From positions 3,900,001 through 3,964,000 of the forward strand of contig CP075370.1 in assembly GCA_019454225.1 (NCBI GenBank): 64,000 nucleotides of DNA. Direction: 5' to 3'. Under the pieces are notes generated by a model, which saw only the letters and a program-made list of their open reading frames with translations, was not told where the DNA came from and ran no database searches. Positions 24,921 through 33,290 of this stretch are shown here, piece by piece; within the stretch, counting starts at the first letter, position 1, and every line of letters starts with the position of its first letter. The position numbers and the translations under genes are program-made. The DNA is from Paracoccaceae bacterium (GTDB lineage: Bacteria; Pseudomonadota; Alphaproteobacteria; Rhodobacterales; Rhodobacteraceae).

Positions 24921-25579
24921 GGGGTGGCTCCTTCAGGAATGTGGCGGTCGGGGTGCGCGGCAGCGACGCCCGGCAAGGCGTCTAGTGCCGCCGAAATGCG
25001 CAGGATGCGCGGCCAGCGGGCCAGATCGAGCCCGCCGCGGCGGGCGTTGTAGATCTGGGGCACCAGGCAGATATCGGCCTGGGTCACGCTGTCGCCGTGG
25101 CAGAAGATGCCCGTCGCGGGATGATCCAGCATCCGCTCCAGTGCGGTCAGCCCGCGTTCCATCACCTCGTTGGCCCAGCCCTCGGGCGTGATGCGGCCGT
25201 CGGACAGTTCGGCCACGCGGCGGCGCACCGACAGGTTGGCGACCGGAGCGATCTCCATCGCGATGGCATGGGCCAGCGCGCGCACCCGGGCACGGCCCGC
25301 CGGATCGGCGGGCAGGAAGATCGGGCCGCGCGTGTCCTCGAGATAGTCCAGGATGGCCACCGACTGCGTCAGTGTCAGCCCGTCGATGGCCAGCGTGGGC
25401 ACCAGACCCTGCGGGTTTCGCGCCAGGTTTTCCGGCAACCGCTGTTCACCGGCGGCGATGTTCACAGGCACCGCGCGATAGGCGATGCCCGCCAGGTTCA
25501 GCGCGATGCGGACACGGTAGGCGGCCGATGACCGCCAGTAGTCGAACAGCACGGTCTCGGACGGATCGGGGGCGGACAT
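24917..25579 (-). CDS. maiA: Maleylacetoacetate isomerase (zeta-class GST)
   Basis: 220-aa glutathione-dependent isomerase that turns maleylacetoacetate into fumarylacetoacetate in tyrosine/homogentisate breakdown. The thioredoxin-like domain has LFDYWRSSAAYRVRIALNLAG, with the SSxxxRVR signature of zeta GSTs, then NPQGLVPTL and TQSVAILDYLE. The helical domain has VTQADICLVPQIYNA. The ATG at 25579 is preceded by AGAGGTG; longer upstream codons lack a ribosome site. Fumarylacetoacetase lies 2.2 kb away on the other strand. Homogentisate dioxygenase is not in the window. Confidence 0.92.
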   Translation of the reverse strand: MSAPDPSETVLFDYWRSSAAYRVRIALNLAGIAYRAVPVNIAAGEQRLPENLARNPQGLVPTLAIDGLTLTQSVAILDYLEDTRGPIFLPADPAGRARVRALAHAIAMEIAPVANLSVRRRVAELSDGRITPEGWANEVMERGLTALERMLDHPATGIFCHGDSVTQADICLVPQIYNARRGGLDLARWPRILRISAALDALPGVAAAHPDRHIPEGATP

Positions 25580-25701
25580 GGGGCACCTCTGGAAGCCTTG
25601 CCATGACTGCATGGAAGCCATGCGTGGCGCAAGCGGCGCGCGGGATTGACAGCCCGTGACGCGGCGGCGAGACGGGGCGGAACGCGGATGAGGATCTGGC
25701 G

Positions 25702-26811
25702 ATGCGGGCGGACTTGGCGGCGAATCTGGGCCTGCTGATGGCGGGGCTTGTCAGCTTTGTGCTGATGGGTGCGGGGCAGTCGCTGTTCGGCCCGGCGCTG
25801 CCCGCCTTTGCGCGCGAATTCGGTATCGGCACCGGGCAGGCGGGGCTGCTGATCTCGGCACACTGGATCGGTTCGGCGGTGGGCGTGGCGCTGATGTTCT
25901 GGCGGGGCGAGGCGATCAGCCCGCGCATGGCGCTGGCTGCGATGACCGCAGGGGCCGCGGGAATCGCGGCGGGGCTGGGCTGGTCGTTCACCGTCGCGGC
26001 GGCAGTGGTGTTCGGGGTGGGATACGGGTTCTCGACCGTCATCTACAACCGCCGCTTCCTGATCGTGTTCGGGCCGCGCGGACCGTCGATGCTGGCGCTG
26101 CTGAACGCGATCTTCGGGATCGGCGCCATCGGCGCGCCGCTGGCCTTTGTCGCCATGGGGTCGAGCCCGGCACTGGCCTATGGCGTGCTGGCGGGGCTTG
26201 CCGCGCTGACCTGCATGGCGACCGGGCGAACGGCACCGGTGGCGGCAACGGCGGCGGCAGGGTCGGGGTTCCGGCTTCGCCTGCCGGTGCTTGCGTTCGG
26301 CGCGCTTGGCATCGGGGTGGAAGCCTGCCTGATCGGCCTTGGTCCCACCGGGCTTATCGCGCTTGGCGTGTCCGAGACCGGGGCGGCGGGAATGCTGTCG
26401 GCGTTCTTTGTCGCATTTCTTGTCGCGCGGCTGCTGCTAGTGCCGCTGGCCGGGGTGGTCGCGCCATTTCCGCTGCTGGCGGGGTCGCTTGCGGCAGCGG
26501 GGCTGGGGGCGGCGGCCATTGCTGCGGGCGGACCGGTCTGGCTTTTCGTGGCCATCGGCGGGGCGGCGGCGCTGTTCTTTCCCGCGTTCTACATGACCGG
26601 GGTCGCGCAGATGGGACAGGACCCGCGGGTGTCGCCGGTGCTGATCGCGGCGGGGCTGGCGGGGGGCATCTCGCTTCCGCTGATCTTTGGCGCGATCATG
26701 GACAGCGCGGGGGCCGAGGTGTTCTTTGTGCTTGTCGCCACTGTCACCGGCGTCACGGCACTGCTCGGCCTGTCGATGATCCGTGGCATGGTGCGGACTG
26801 TCCCTGCCTGA
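25702..26811 (+). CDS. Major facilitator superfamily transporter
   Basis: 369-aa polytopic carrier with about 11-12 hydrophobic segments and a short cytoplasmic middle near residue 190. It starts LGLLMAGLVSFVLMGAGQSLFGPALPAF (in parts). GVGYGFSTVIYNRRFLIVFGPRG replaces the usual loop 2-3 arginine motif. It is shorter than most 12-helix MFS proteins (about 400 aa). The substrate is unknown. Lying between maleylacetoacetate isomerase and fumarylacetoacetase genes, it might export or import an aromatic acid, but that is position only. Confidence 0.82.
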   Translation: MRADLAANLGLLMAGLVSFVLMGAGQSLFGPALPAFAREFGIGTGQAGLLISAHWIGSAVGVALMFWRGEAISPRMALAAMTAGAAGIAAGLGWSFTVAAAVVFGVGYGFSTVIYNRRFLIVFGPRGPSMLALLNAIFGIGAIGAPLAFVAMGSSPALAYGVLAGLAALTCMATGRTAPVAATAAAGSGFRLRLPVLAFGALGIGVEACLIGLGPTGLIALGVSETGAAGMLSAFFVAFLVARLLLVPLAGVVAPFPLLAGSLAAAGLGAAAIAAGGPVWLFVAIGGAAALFFPAFYMTGVAQMGQDPRVSPVLIAAGLAGGISLPLIFGAIMDSAGAEVFFVLVATVTGVTALLGLSMIRGMVRTVPA

Positions 26812-26898
26812 GGGGCGGCATCCGGGCTTTTCGGGGCGCTGCCGGGCGGATAGGGTTGTGGCGCGGCCCCGGCTGGCGGGGCCCGACGGGGAAACCGC

Positions 26899-27792
26899 AT
26901 GACAGGCACCACCGCGACACCCCCGGAAACCGGCGCGGCAACCCGGCCCGACCGCCTGGTCCTGCTGGGCGTGAAGGGTGGACCGGCGATCCGCGCACGC
27001 GGCGCCATGCCGACATCGACGCTGCTGGACATGGCGGGACAACGCATTGTCATCGATTGCGGCCTCGGCGTTGCAAAGGGGCTGGTCGAGGCGGGGGCCG
27101 ACCTGCGGACGATAGACCACATCGTGATCACGCATCTGCATTCGGATCATGTGCTGGAGCTTGGCCCGCTGCTGCACACGGCCTGGACCACCGGCCTTGC
27201 CCGGCCCGTCGACGTCTGGGGGCCGCCGGGCATTGACGTATACTGGCAGGGCTTCCTGGCGTCGCTGGCCTATGACATCACGATCCGCGTGCATGATGAA
27301 GGGCGCATGCCGCTGGCCGATCTGGTGCGCCTGCATGTCCATGACGAGGGCGAGGTCTTTGCAGCCCCCGGCCTGGTGGCCCGGGCCATGCGCGTGCCGC
27401 ACCCGCCGCTGGAACATTGTTTCGCCTGGCGTTTCGACGGGGCAGTGTCGGTGACGCTGTCGGGCGATACGGCGTTCCACCCGCCGCTGGCCGAGTTCGC
27501 ACGCGGCTCGGCGGTGCTGGTGCATGAGGCGATGCTGCCCGAGGGAATCGAGGCGATCATCGCCAAGACGGGGCTGGGCCAGCGGCTGCGCAACCATCTG
27601 CACATGGCGCATTCGACCGTCGAGCAGGCGGCTCGGATCGCACGGGCGGCCGGTGCGGGACGGCTGGTGCTGAACCACCTGATTCCGGTGGATGACCCTG
27701 CGTTCACCGATGAAGACTGGCTGGCGCGGGCCGCCGCGGTCTGGAACGGGCCGGTGACGGTCGGCCGAGATGGAATGGAGATTGAACTATGA
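26899..27792 (+). CDS. Metallo-beta-lactamase-fold hydrolase (RNase Z-like branch)
   Basis: 297-aa protein. The metal motif THLHSDHVLEL lies at residues 78-88 (H79, H81, D83, H84), VTLSGDTAFHPP near 192 provides the bridging Asp, and LVLNHLIP near 255 gives the last His. The architecture resembles RNase Z/arylsulfatase-like MBL proteins found beside aromatic catabolism genes. It overlaps fumarylacetoacetase by 4 bp, so it is co-translated with it. A role in hydrolysing an ester or lactone intermediate is possible, but the substrate cannot be read. Confidence 0.83.
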   Translation: MTGTTATPPETGAATRPDRLVLLGVKGGPAIRARGAMPTSTLLDMAGQRIVIDCGLGVAKGLVEAGADLRTIDHIVITHLHSDHVLELGPLLHTAWTTGLARPVDVWGPPGIDVYWQGFLASLAYDITIRVHDEGRMPLADLVRLHVHDEGEVFAAPGLVARAMRVPHPPLEHCFAWRFDGAVSVTLSGDTAFHPPLAEFARGSAVLVHEAMLPEGIEAIIAKTGLGQRLRNHLHMAHSTVEQAARIARAAGAGRLVLNHLIPVDDPAFTDEDWLARAAAVWNGPVTVGRDGMEIEL

Positions 27793-29045
27793 CGCTGCGC
27801 AAAAGCTGGGTGCCCGGCGCCAACGATCCGGCCGGCGACTTTCCGCTGAACAACCTTGCGCTTGGCGTGTTCTCGGTGGCGGGCGAGGACCCGCGTTGCG
27901 GCGTGGCCATCGGGGACATGGTGCTGGATGTGGCCGGCATGGAGCGCGCGGGCTGGCTGCGGCTGGCCGACGACCCTGTGATGGACCTGCCCTACTGGAA
28001 CGAGGTGATGGAACTGGGCCAGAAGGCCTGGGCGCGGATGCGCACGATCCTGACGGGCTATCTGGCGGAGGGTGCCGAGACCCGTGCCGAGGTCGAACCC
28101 TTTCTGCATCCGCGGACAGGCGTCACATTGCACATGCCGATGCTGGTGGCCGAGTACACGGATTTCTACGCCAGCCGACACCATGCGTTCAACGTGGGTT
28201 CGATGTTCCGCGATCCGGCCAACGCCTTGCCGCCGAACTGGCTGCACATTCCCATCGGCTATAACGGCCGCGCATCCTCGGTGGTGGTCTCGGGCACGCC
28301 GGTGCGGCGGCCCTGGGGCCAGTTGAAGGGGCCGCAGGACGCCGCGCCGCGCCTTGCACCTTCGGCCCGGTTCGATTTCGAGTTGGAACTGGGTGCGATC
28401 GTCGGCCGCGCGTCGGACCGGCCCGTGACGGTGGCCGAGGCTGACGAGATGATCTTTGGCTATGTGCTGCTGAACGACTGGTCGGCCCGCGACATCCAGG
28501 CGTGGGAGTATCAGCCGCTGGGTCCGTTCCAGGCAAAGGCGACGGCGACGACGATCTCGCCCTGGATCGTGATGCGGGCGGCGCTGTCGGGGTTCCGCGT
28601 GCCGACGCCCGAACGCGAGGTGCCGCTTCTGCCCTATCTGGCCGAACCCGGACCGCTGGGGCAGGACATCGATCTCAGCGTGGCGCTGCGGCCGGACGGC
28701 GGCACCGAGACGGTGATCGCCCAGACCAATGCGCGCGAACTCTATTACGCTGCGGCGCAGCAACTGGCGCATCACACCCTGTGCGGCTGCCCGATGACGG
28801 TGGGCGACCTGCTGGGATCGGGCACGATCTCGGGGCCCACCGCAGGCAGCCGGGGCAGCCTGCTGGAACTGTCATGGGGCGGAAAGGAGCCGCTGGCCAT
28901 CGCGGGCGGCAGTCGCAGTTTTCTGGAGGATGGCGACACCCTGATCCTGCGCGGCCATGCGCAGGGCGACGGGTTCCGGATCGGTTTCGGTGAATGCGCC
29001 GGGCGCGTCGTGCCGGCGTTGGCCGGTCCCTACGCCCTGCCATGA
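27789..29045 (+). CDS. fahA: Fumarylacetoacetase
   Basis: 418-aa hydrolase that splits fumarylacetoacetate to fumarate and acetoacetate, the last step of homogentisate catabolism. It has the N-terminal SH3-like domain (FPLNNLALGVFS) and the catalytic core. Recognisable core segments are EYTDFYASRHHAFNVGSMFR near 121-140, FDFELELGAIVG near 196, NDWSARDIQAWEYQPLGPF near 228, and GSGTISGPT near 342. These supply the metal-binding Asp/Glu set and catalytic His. Length matches the family. It overlaps the upstream MBL gene and the downstream DinB-like gene by 4 bp each. Confidence 0.95.
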   Translation: MTLRKSWVPGANDPAGDFPLNNLALGVFSVAGEDPRCGVAIGDMVLDVAGMERAGWLRLADDPVMDLPYWNEVMELGQKAWARMRTILTGYLAEGAETRAEVEPFLHPRTGVTLHMPMLVAEYTDFYASRHHAFNVGSMFRDPANALPPNWLHIPIGYNGRASSVVVSGTPVRRPWGQLKGPQDAAPRLAPSARFDFELELGAIVGRASDRPVTVAEADEMIFGYVLLNDWSARDIQAWEYQPLGPFQAKATATTISPWIVMRAALSGFRVPTPEREVPLLPYLAEPGPLGQDIDLSVALRPDGGTETVIAQTNARELYYAAAQQLAHHTLCGCPMTVGDLLGSGTISGPTAGSRGSLLELSWGGKEPLAIAGGSRSFLEDGDTLILRGHAQGDGFRIGFGECAGRVVPALAGPYALP

Positions 29046-29566
29046 CGTTCCGTCCGCTTTCCCTGATGGCGCGCAACAACGCCTGGGCGAACGAGACGCT
29101 ACTGGCGGCCTGCGCAGGACTGGCGCCTGGGGAATGGGACGCGCGGCGGACCGCGTTCTTCCCGTCGCTGCGCGCGACGCTGGAACACCTGCATGCCGTC
29201 GATCTTTACTACATCGACGCCGTCGAGGGCGGCGGTCGCGGGCTTGGCGTGTACGATCCACACCCGTCCTTCGCCGATGTTCCGAGCCTCGCCGCCGCGC
29301 AACGCCTGTCGGACATCCGGTTGATCCGGCTGGCCGAGCAGGTTGATCCCATGCAGCCGGTCGACACCGACCGCGGCGCACAGGGCATGGTCACCGAGAC
29401 TGCGGGGGCGGTGCTGCTGCATCTGTTCCAGCATCAGATCCACCACCGTGGGCAGGCCCATGCCATGCTTTCGGGCAGTTCCGTGCCACCGCCGCAACTG
29501 GACGATTTCCATCTTGCCTTTGGACGGGTCCCCGCCGCCGGCGCCTGGCTGGAGCCTTCGTCTTGA
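29042..29566 (+). CDS. DinB/YfiT-like four-helix-bundle protein
   Basis: 174-aa protein. MARNNAWANETLLAACAGL is the usual first helix, LEHLHAVDLYYIDAV carries the first metal His, and LLHLFQHQIHHRGQAHAML carries the HxxxHRGQ motif of DinB proteins, which bind a divalent metal. Some relatives are thiol-dependent transferases such as the mycothiol maleylpyruvate isomerase. Its coupling to fumarylacetoacetase therefore raises the chance of a catalytic role in aromatic breakdown, but that is inference. The ATG at 29042 overlaps the upstream stop. Confidence 0.85.
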   Translation: MTFRPLSLMARNNAWANETLLAACAGLAPGEWDARRTAFFPSLRATLEHLHAVDLYYIDAVEGGGRGLGVYDPHPSFADVPSLAAAQRLSDIRLIRLAEQVDPMQPVDTDRGAQGMVTETAGAVLLHLFQHQIHHRGQAHAMLSGSSVPPPQLDDFHLAFGRVPAAGAWLEPSS

Positions 29567-29751
29567 CCCGGGGCGAGGCATGGTTCCGGCTGGCCTTCTC
29601 GGCCGTCGGGCTGGCGCTGCTGGCCGCTGTCCTTGCGGTGCATGGCCTGCCCGAAGGTCCGGGGCTGGTCGAGGTGGCGGGAATTGCCGGGGTGTTCTTC
29701 GGCTGGTCGGCCTTCGCCGCGACGCGGTTCCTGTTGCGGGGGAAGGGATGA
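29563..29751 (+). CDS. Small two-helix membrane protein
   Basis: 62-aa hypothetical protein beginning at a TTG that overlaps the DinB-like stop (TTGA). It has two hydrophobic segments, AFSAVGLALLAAVLAV and VAGIAGVFFGWSAFAA, with basic residues on the cytoplasmic side. No family is recognised. Coupled starts on both sides argue that it is translated. Confidence 0.6.
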   Translation: MTRGEAWFRLAFSAVGLALLAAVLAVHGLPEGPGLVEVAGIAGVFFGWSAFAATRFLLRGKG

Positions 29752-30014
29752 CACTGTGGCACGCCCTGCTGCTGGCCCAGGCCGCAGTCTTTGTCGTCTG
29801 GGCGGTACTGGCCTTCCGCATCCTGTTCCGCCTGCGCGCGCGCGCCGTCCGGGACAGTGGCCGCACCTTTCCCGGGCTGGGTGCGACGCTGCGCAGCTTT
29901 CGCGGCTTTGTCACACGCCCCGACGATCGCGCAGACCGCACCCGCCTGGTGCTGCTGACGCTGGTGCTGGCCGGTCTTTCTGTGGCGATCGCACTGACCG
30001 GCGGGCGGGCGTAG
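29748..30014 (+). CDS. Small two-helix membrane protein
   Basis: 88-aa hypothetical protein. Helix 1 is ALLLAQAAVFVVWAVLAFRILF, a 40-residue basic cytoplasmic loop with RSFRGFVTRPDDRADR follows, and helix 2 is LVLLTLVLAGLSVAIAL. The ATG at 29748 follows GGAAGGG and overlaps the previous stop by 4 bp. It probably works with the 62-aa protein, perhaps as a small membrane complex. No known domain. Confidence 0.65.
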   Translation: MTLWHALLLAQAAVFVVWAVLAFRILFRLRARAVRDSGRTFPGLGATLRSFRGFVTRPDDRADRTRLVLLTLVLAGLSVAIALTGGRA

Positions 30015-30035
30015 CGCGGCGGCGGTCCCGACCGG

Positions 30036-30728
30036 TCAGCCCTGCCCGGGTGTTGTGCCGGCGGCCGCCGCGAGGGCCGCCTGCAACGTCTCGCCCGTCC
30101 GGTGGATGTGGGCACGCAGCGCAGCGGTCGCGCGCTCCGCATCGCGGGCGGCAACGGCATCTGCAATCGCCGCGTGTTCGGCCCGCACATCCCGGTCGGG
30201 CGCCGCCGCAATCGGGAACAGCCGCCGGTAGCGGTCATGCAGGTCGTGCAGCGTGGTGCACAACCGCAGCAGCATCGGCATTCCGCAGCCCCGGATCAGC
30301 GCCATGTGAAACGCGGCATGCGCGGCTTCCCACGCCTCCTGCGTCTGCCGGTGCTCGGTATGGCGTTCGGTCCGGTTCAGCCGGTACAGCGCGCGCATGA
30401 CATCGCTTTCCCAATCCAGATCACCCGCAACGATGCTCGCCCCCAGGGCCAGGACTTCCAGTTCTGCGCGCAGGCGCGTGACCTCGGCAAGGTCGGCTGC
30501 CGACACCGGCGACACACGGTATCCACGCTGATCCTCGAACGTCACCAGACCATCGCCCACCAGGCGGGCCACAGCCTCGCGCAGGGGGCTGATCGAGACG
30601 CCATGCGCGAGACGCAGACGATCAAGGTTGATCTTGGCACCCGGTGGCGGGTCGCCACGAAGGATCGCATCGCGCAGATCCGCGGCGATCCGGCTGGACA
30701 GGGTTTCCTTGCTCGGCGCCCCGGTCAT
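30036..30728 (-). CDS. GntR-family regulator (FadR/FCD subfamily)
   Basis: 230-aa regulator. The winged helix spans residues 8-75 (IAADLRDAILRGDPPPGAKINLDRL, then VSISPLREAVARLVGDGLVTFEDQRGY, read in parts). The FCD ligand domain (about 85-215) includes AFHMALIRGCG and a final AEHAAIADAVAARD. A nearly identical layout occurs in the adjacent divergent GntR protein, suggesting an old duplication. Likely targets are the TRAP transporter and dehydroquinase genes to the right, but no operator is proven. Confidence 0.88.
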   Translation of the reverse strand: MTGAPSKETLSSRIAADLRDAILRGDPPPGAKINLDRLRLAHGVSISPLREAVARLVGDGLVTFEDQRGYRVSPVSAADLAEVTRLRAELEVLALGASIVAGDLDWESDVMRALYRLNRTERHTEHRQTQEAWEAAHAAFHMALIRGCGMPMLLRLCTTLHDLHDRYRRLFPIAAAPDRDVRAEHAAIADAVAARDAERATAALRAHIHRTGETLQAALAAAAGTTPGQG

Positions 30729-30825
30729 CCCATGCTCCTGCCCTGAACCATGAACGACGATCTGGCCTGTCTGGGGAAAACGGCTAGGATCATGCGCGAC
30801 GTGTGTCTGGCATGGGATCGGGTCC

Positions 30826-31491
30826 GTGGCGCTGTCGATGTTTCAGGCCGCCTATCAACGCATCCGGTCGGACATCGTGTTCGGTCGCCTGCCCCCGGCT
30901 GCCCGGCTGCGTCTGGAGGATCTGCGCGAATCCTACGGCACCTCGGTTCCCACCCTGCGCGAGGTGCTGAACCGGCTGACATCCGAGGGGCTGGTGGTGA
31001 CCGAGGATCAGCGCGGATTTGCGGTTGCCCCCGTTTCCGCGGCGAACCTGCTGGAACTGGCCGCGTTGCGCAAGCTGATCGAACTGGACGCGCTCGCGCA
31101 GTCCCTGCGTTTGGGCGACATCGCGTGGGAGGCCGACGTGGTCGCGGCGCATCACAAGCTTGCCCGGATGGAGGCGCGGATGCAGGCAGGCGAGACGGTC
31201 GACCGGACAGAATGGAAGCGCTACGACTTCGGTTTTCACCAGACCCTGATCGGCGCCTGCCGGTCGGCCGAACTGATGGCGGTGCATGGCGCCGTGTTCG
31301 ACAAGTACCTGCGCTACCAGATGCTGTACCTGACCTATCGCGGCGCCATCGCAGCGGCCGAGCACCGCGCGCTTCTTGAGGCGGCACTTGCCCGCGATGT
31401 GGATGCGGCCCAGGCGGTTCTGGTGCGGCACATCGACGGGGGCGTGGAGCACGCCCTCGCCGCGCATGGCACGAGGCCGGGAGCCGGGTGA
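30826..31491 (+). CDS. GntR-family regulator (FadR/FCD subfamily)
   Basis: 221-aa regulator starting at GTG 30826 (an in-frame ATG lies at 30838). The winged helix has AYQRIRSDIVFGRLPPAARL and SVPTLREVLNRLTSEGLVVTEDQRGF. The FCD domain has FGFHQTLIGACRSAEL and AEHRALLEAALARD. The wing EDQRGFAVAPVSAANL closely mirrors the EDQRGYRVSPVSAADL of the divergent neighbour. It converges on the TRAP large-permease gene (10 bp gap) and is the best candidate to control the TRAP/AroQ genes. Confidence 0.87.
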   Translation: MALSMFQAAYQRIRSDIVFGRLPPAARLRLEDLRESYGTSVPTLREVLNRLTSEGLVVTEDQRGFAVAPVSAANLLELAALRKLIELDALAQSLRLGDIAWEADVVAAHHKLARMEARMQAGETVDRTEWKRYDFGFHQTLIGACRSAELMAVHGAVFDKYLRYQMLYLTYRGAIAAAEHRALLEAALARDVDAAQAVLVRHIDGGVEHALAAHGTRPGAG

Positions 31492-31501
31492 AGGCTGCCG
31501 G

Positions 31502-32797
31502 TCACCCCGCATAGCCGAACTGGCGCGGCAGCCAGAGCGACAGGCCGGGAAAGAAGATGAGACACATCAGCGCCACCAGCAACGCGAACAGGAACGGCAG
31601 GACATTCACGATGATGTCGCGCAGCGGGATCCCGGTGACCGCGTTGATGACGAACAGCAGCATGCCGTAGGGTGGCGTGATCAGCCCGATCATGCAGTTC
31701 ACGACCGCGACCACGCCGAAATGCACCAGGTCGATGCCCAGGGCCTGACATGTCGGCACGAACAGCGGCAGGATGACCAGGATGATGGTGGTCGCATCCA
31801 GCAGGCAGCCCAGAAGCAGAAGCAGCAGGTTGATCGCCAGCAGGAACACGATCGGGCTCATCTCCATCCCGGCAAGCCAGGACTGCAATGCATTCGGGAT
31901 GCGTTCGGATGCGACGATGTAGTTGAAGATCAGCGCACAGCCGATGACGATGCCGACCGTCGCGGCCTGCCGGGCGCTGTCGACGACCTGCCGCCAGAAG
32001 ACGGCGACGGACAGCGACCGGTAGAGCAGCACAGCCAGCAGCAGCGCGTAGAGCGCGGCGATCGAGGCGGCCTCGGTGGGCGTTGTGGCACCGCCATAGA
32101 TGCCGCCCAGCAGGATCACCGGCATCAGGAGCACGGGCACCGCCTGCACGGTCAGGCGGGGAATGTCGCGGACCGGAACCGGCGCTTCCTGCTGCACCCC
32201 CATCTGTGTGGCGCGGATGTGGTTCATGACCATCAGCATCACGGCCATCAGGAACCCGGGAACGATGCCAGCAAGGAACAGGTAGCCGATGGATTGGCCC
32301 GAGATCAGCGCATACATCACCATCGGGATCGAGGGCGGAATGATCGGGCCGATGGTGGCCGAGGCGGCGGTGATCGCAGCGGCATAGCCGCGCGGATAGC
32401 GTCCGTCCTTCGTCATCATGCCGATGATGATCTTGCCGATGCCCGCCGCATCAGCCACCGCCGATCCCGACATGCCCGCGAAGATGAGCGAGGACACGAT
32501 GTTGACGTGGCCAAGCCCGCCCCGGAACCGCCCCACGACGGCGACACAGAAGCCCAGCAGGCGCTCGCTGATCGCGCCGGCGTTCATGATGTTGGCCGCT
32601 ATGATGAACAGCGGCACCGCCAGCAGGATGTAGCCGTCATAGATCGACTGGATCAGCTGTTCGGCGGCCAGCCCCATGTCGGCCCCGATCACCCCGAGAT
32701 AGACGATCCCGCCGAGGAGAAGGGCATAGGCGATCGGCGTGCCGATGGCAGCCAGCAGGAACACCGCGACCAGGCAGACGAGGAAGCCCAGGCTCAT
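31502..32797 (-). CDS. TRAP transporter large permease (DctM family)
   Basis: 431-aa membrane subunit with about 12 helices. Family landmarks are AVPLFIIAANIMNAGAISERLL near 55-77, GMSGSAVADAAGIG near 105, SATIGPIIPPSIPMVMYAL near 144, GATTPTEAASIAALYAL near 240, and LITPPYGMLLFV near 373. It carries out sodium-driven uptake with the small subunit and binding protein encoded upstream. The start is at ATG 32797, one base after the small-subunit stop. Frames extending upstream to 32851 are rejected. Order on the minus strand is P-Q-M. Confidence 0.94.
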   Translation of the reverse strand: MSLGFLVCLVAVFLLAAIGTPIAYALLLGGIVYLGVIGADMGLAAEQLIQSIYDGYILLAVPLFIIAANIMNAGAISERLLGFCVAVVGRFRGGLGHVNIVSSLIFAGMSGSAVADAAGIGKIIIGMMTKDGRYPRGYAAAITAASATIGPIIPPSIPMVMYALISGQSIGYLFLAGIVPGFLMAVMLMVMNHIRATQMGVQQEAPVPVRDIPRLTVQAVPVLLMPVILLGGIYGGATTPTEAASIAALYALLLAVLLYRSLSVAVFWRQVVDSARQAATVGIVIGCALIFNYIVASERIPNALQSWLAGMEMSPIVFLLAINLLLLLLGCLLDATTIILVILPLFVPTCQALGIDLVHFGVVAVVNCMIGLITPPYGMLLFVINAVTGIPLRDIIVNVLPFLFALLVALMCLIFFPGLSLWLPRQFGYAG

Positions 32798-32798
32798 C

Positions 32799-33278
32799 TC
32801 AGGGATCCGTCCGCTGCGGGTTGCGGAGGATCTGGGCCAGACGCCAGCCATATCCCACGATCAGCGCGCCGCAGAACAGCATGTAGACAATGAAAATCCA
32901 GTTCAGCGGAATGCGAAGCGTCGCGCTCCGCTTGATGCGGTAGAAATCGACGTAGTCCCAGCTTGCAGGCAGCGCGACCGCGATCCCGACGACGATGCAG
33001 GCCGCAGACAATGCGCCGAGGATGCGCTGCGTGCCGGGGCTTGCCATCTGATAGAGCAGATCGAACTTCACATGATCGCGGTCCGCAAGGCAAAGCCCGG
33101 CGCCCCAGAGGACCAGCCAGAGCCAGAGCGTCAGGCAGACCTCCACGGTCCAGCCAACCGGCAGGTTGAACAGGTATCGCGCGGCGATCTGCGCGATGAA
33201 GACGGCGAACATCGCAAGAAGCATGCCCGCCGCCACACCATCGGCAGCGTGGCGCAACCCGGTCAGGATGCGCGACAC
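32799..33278 (-). CDS. TRAP transporter small permease (DctQ family)
   Basis: 159-aa membrane protein with four helices: about residues 15-35, 45-65, 85-105 and 127-150. AARYLFNLPVGWTVEV and LVLWGAGLCLADRDHVKFDLL are typical of DctQ subunits. The start is a GTG at 33278, 12 bp after the binding-protein stop; no ATG in this frame gives a complete first helix. It pairs with the large permease. Confidence 0.87.
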   Translation of the reverse strand: MSRILTGLRHAADGVAAGMLLAMFAVFIAQIAARYLFNLPVGWTVEVCLTLWLWLVLWGAGLCLADRDHVKFDLLYQMASPGTQRILGALSAACIVVGIAVALPASWDYVDFYRIKRSATLRIPLNWIFIVYMLFCGALIVGYGWRLAQILRNPQRTDP

Positions 33279-33290
33279 CGGGGTGGAACC

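Noticed and set aside
26865..26883. GGCCCC/GGGGCC hairpin after the MFS gene
   Set aside because: Only 6 bp with no T-tract and close to the next ribosome site; too weak to call a terminator.
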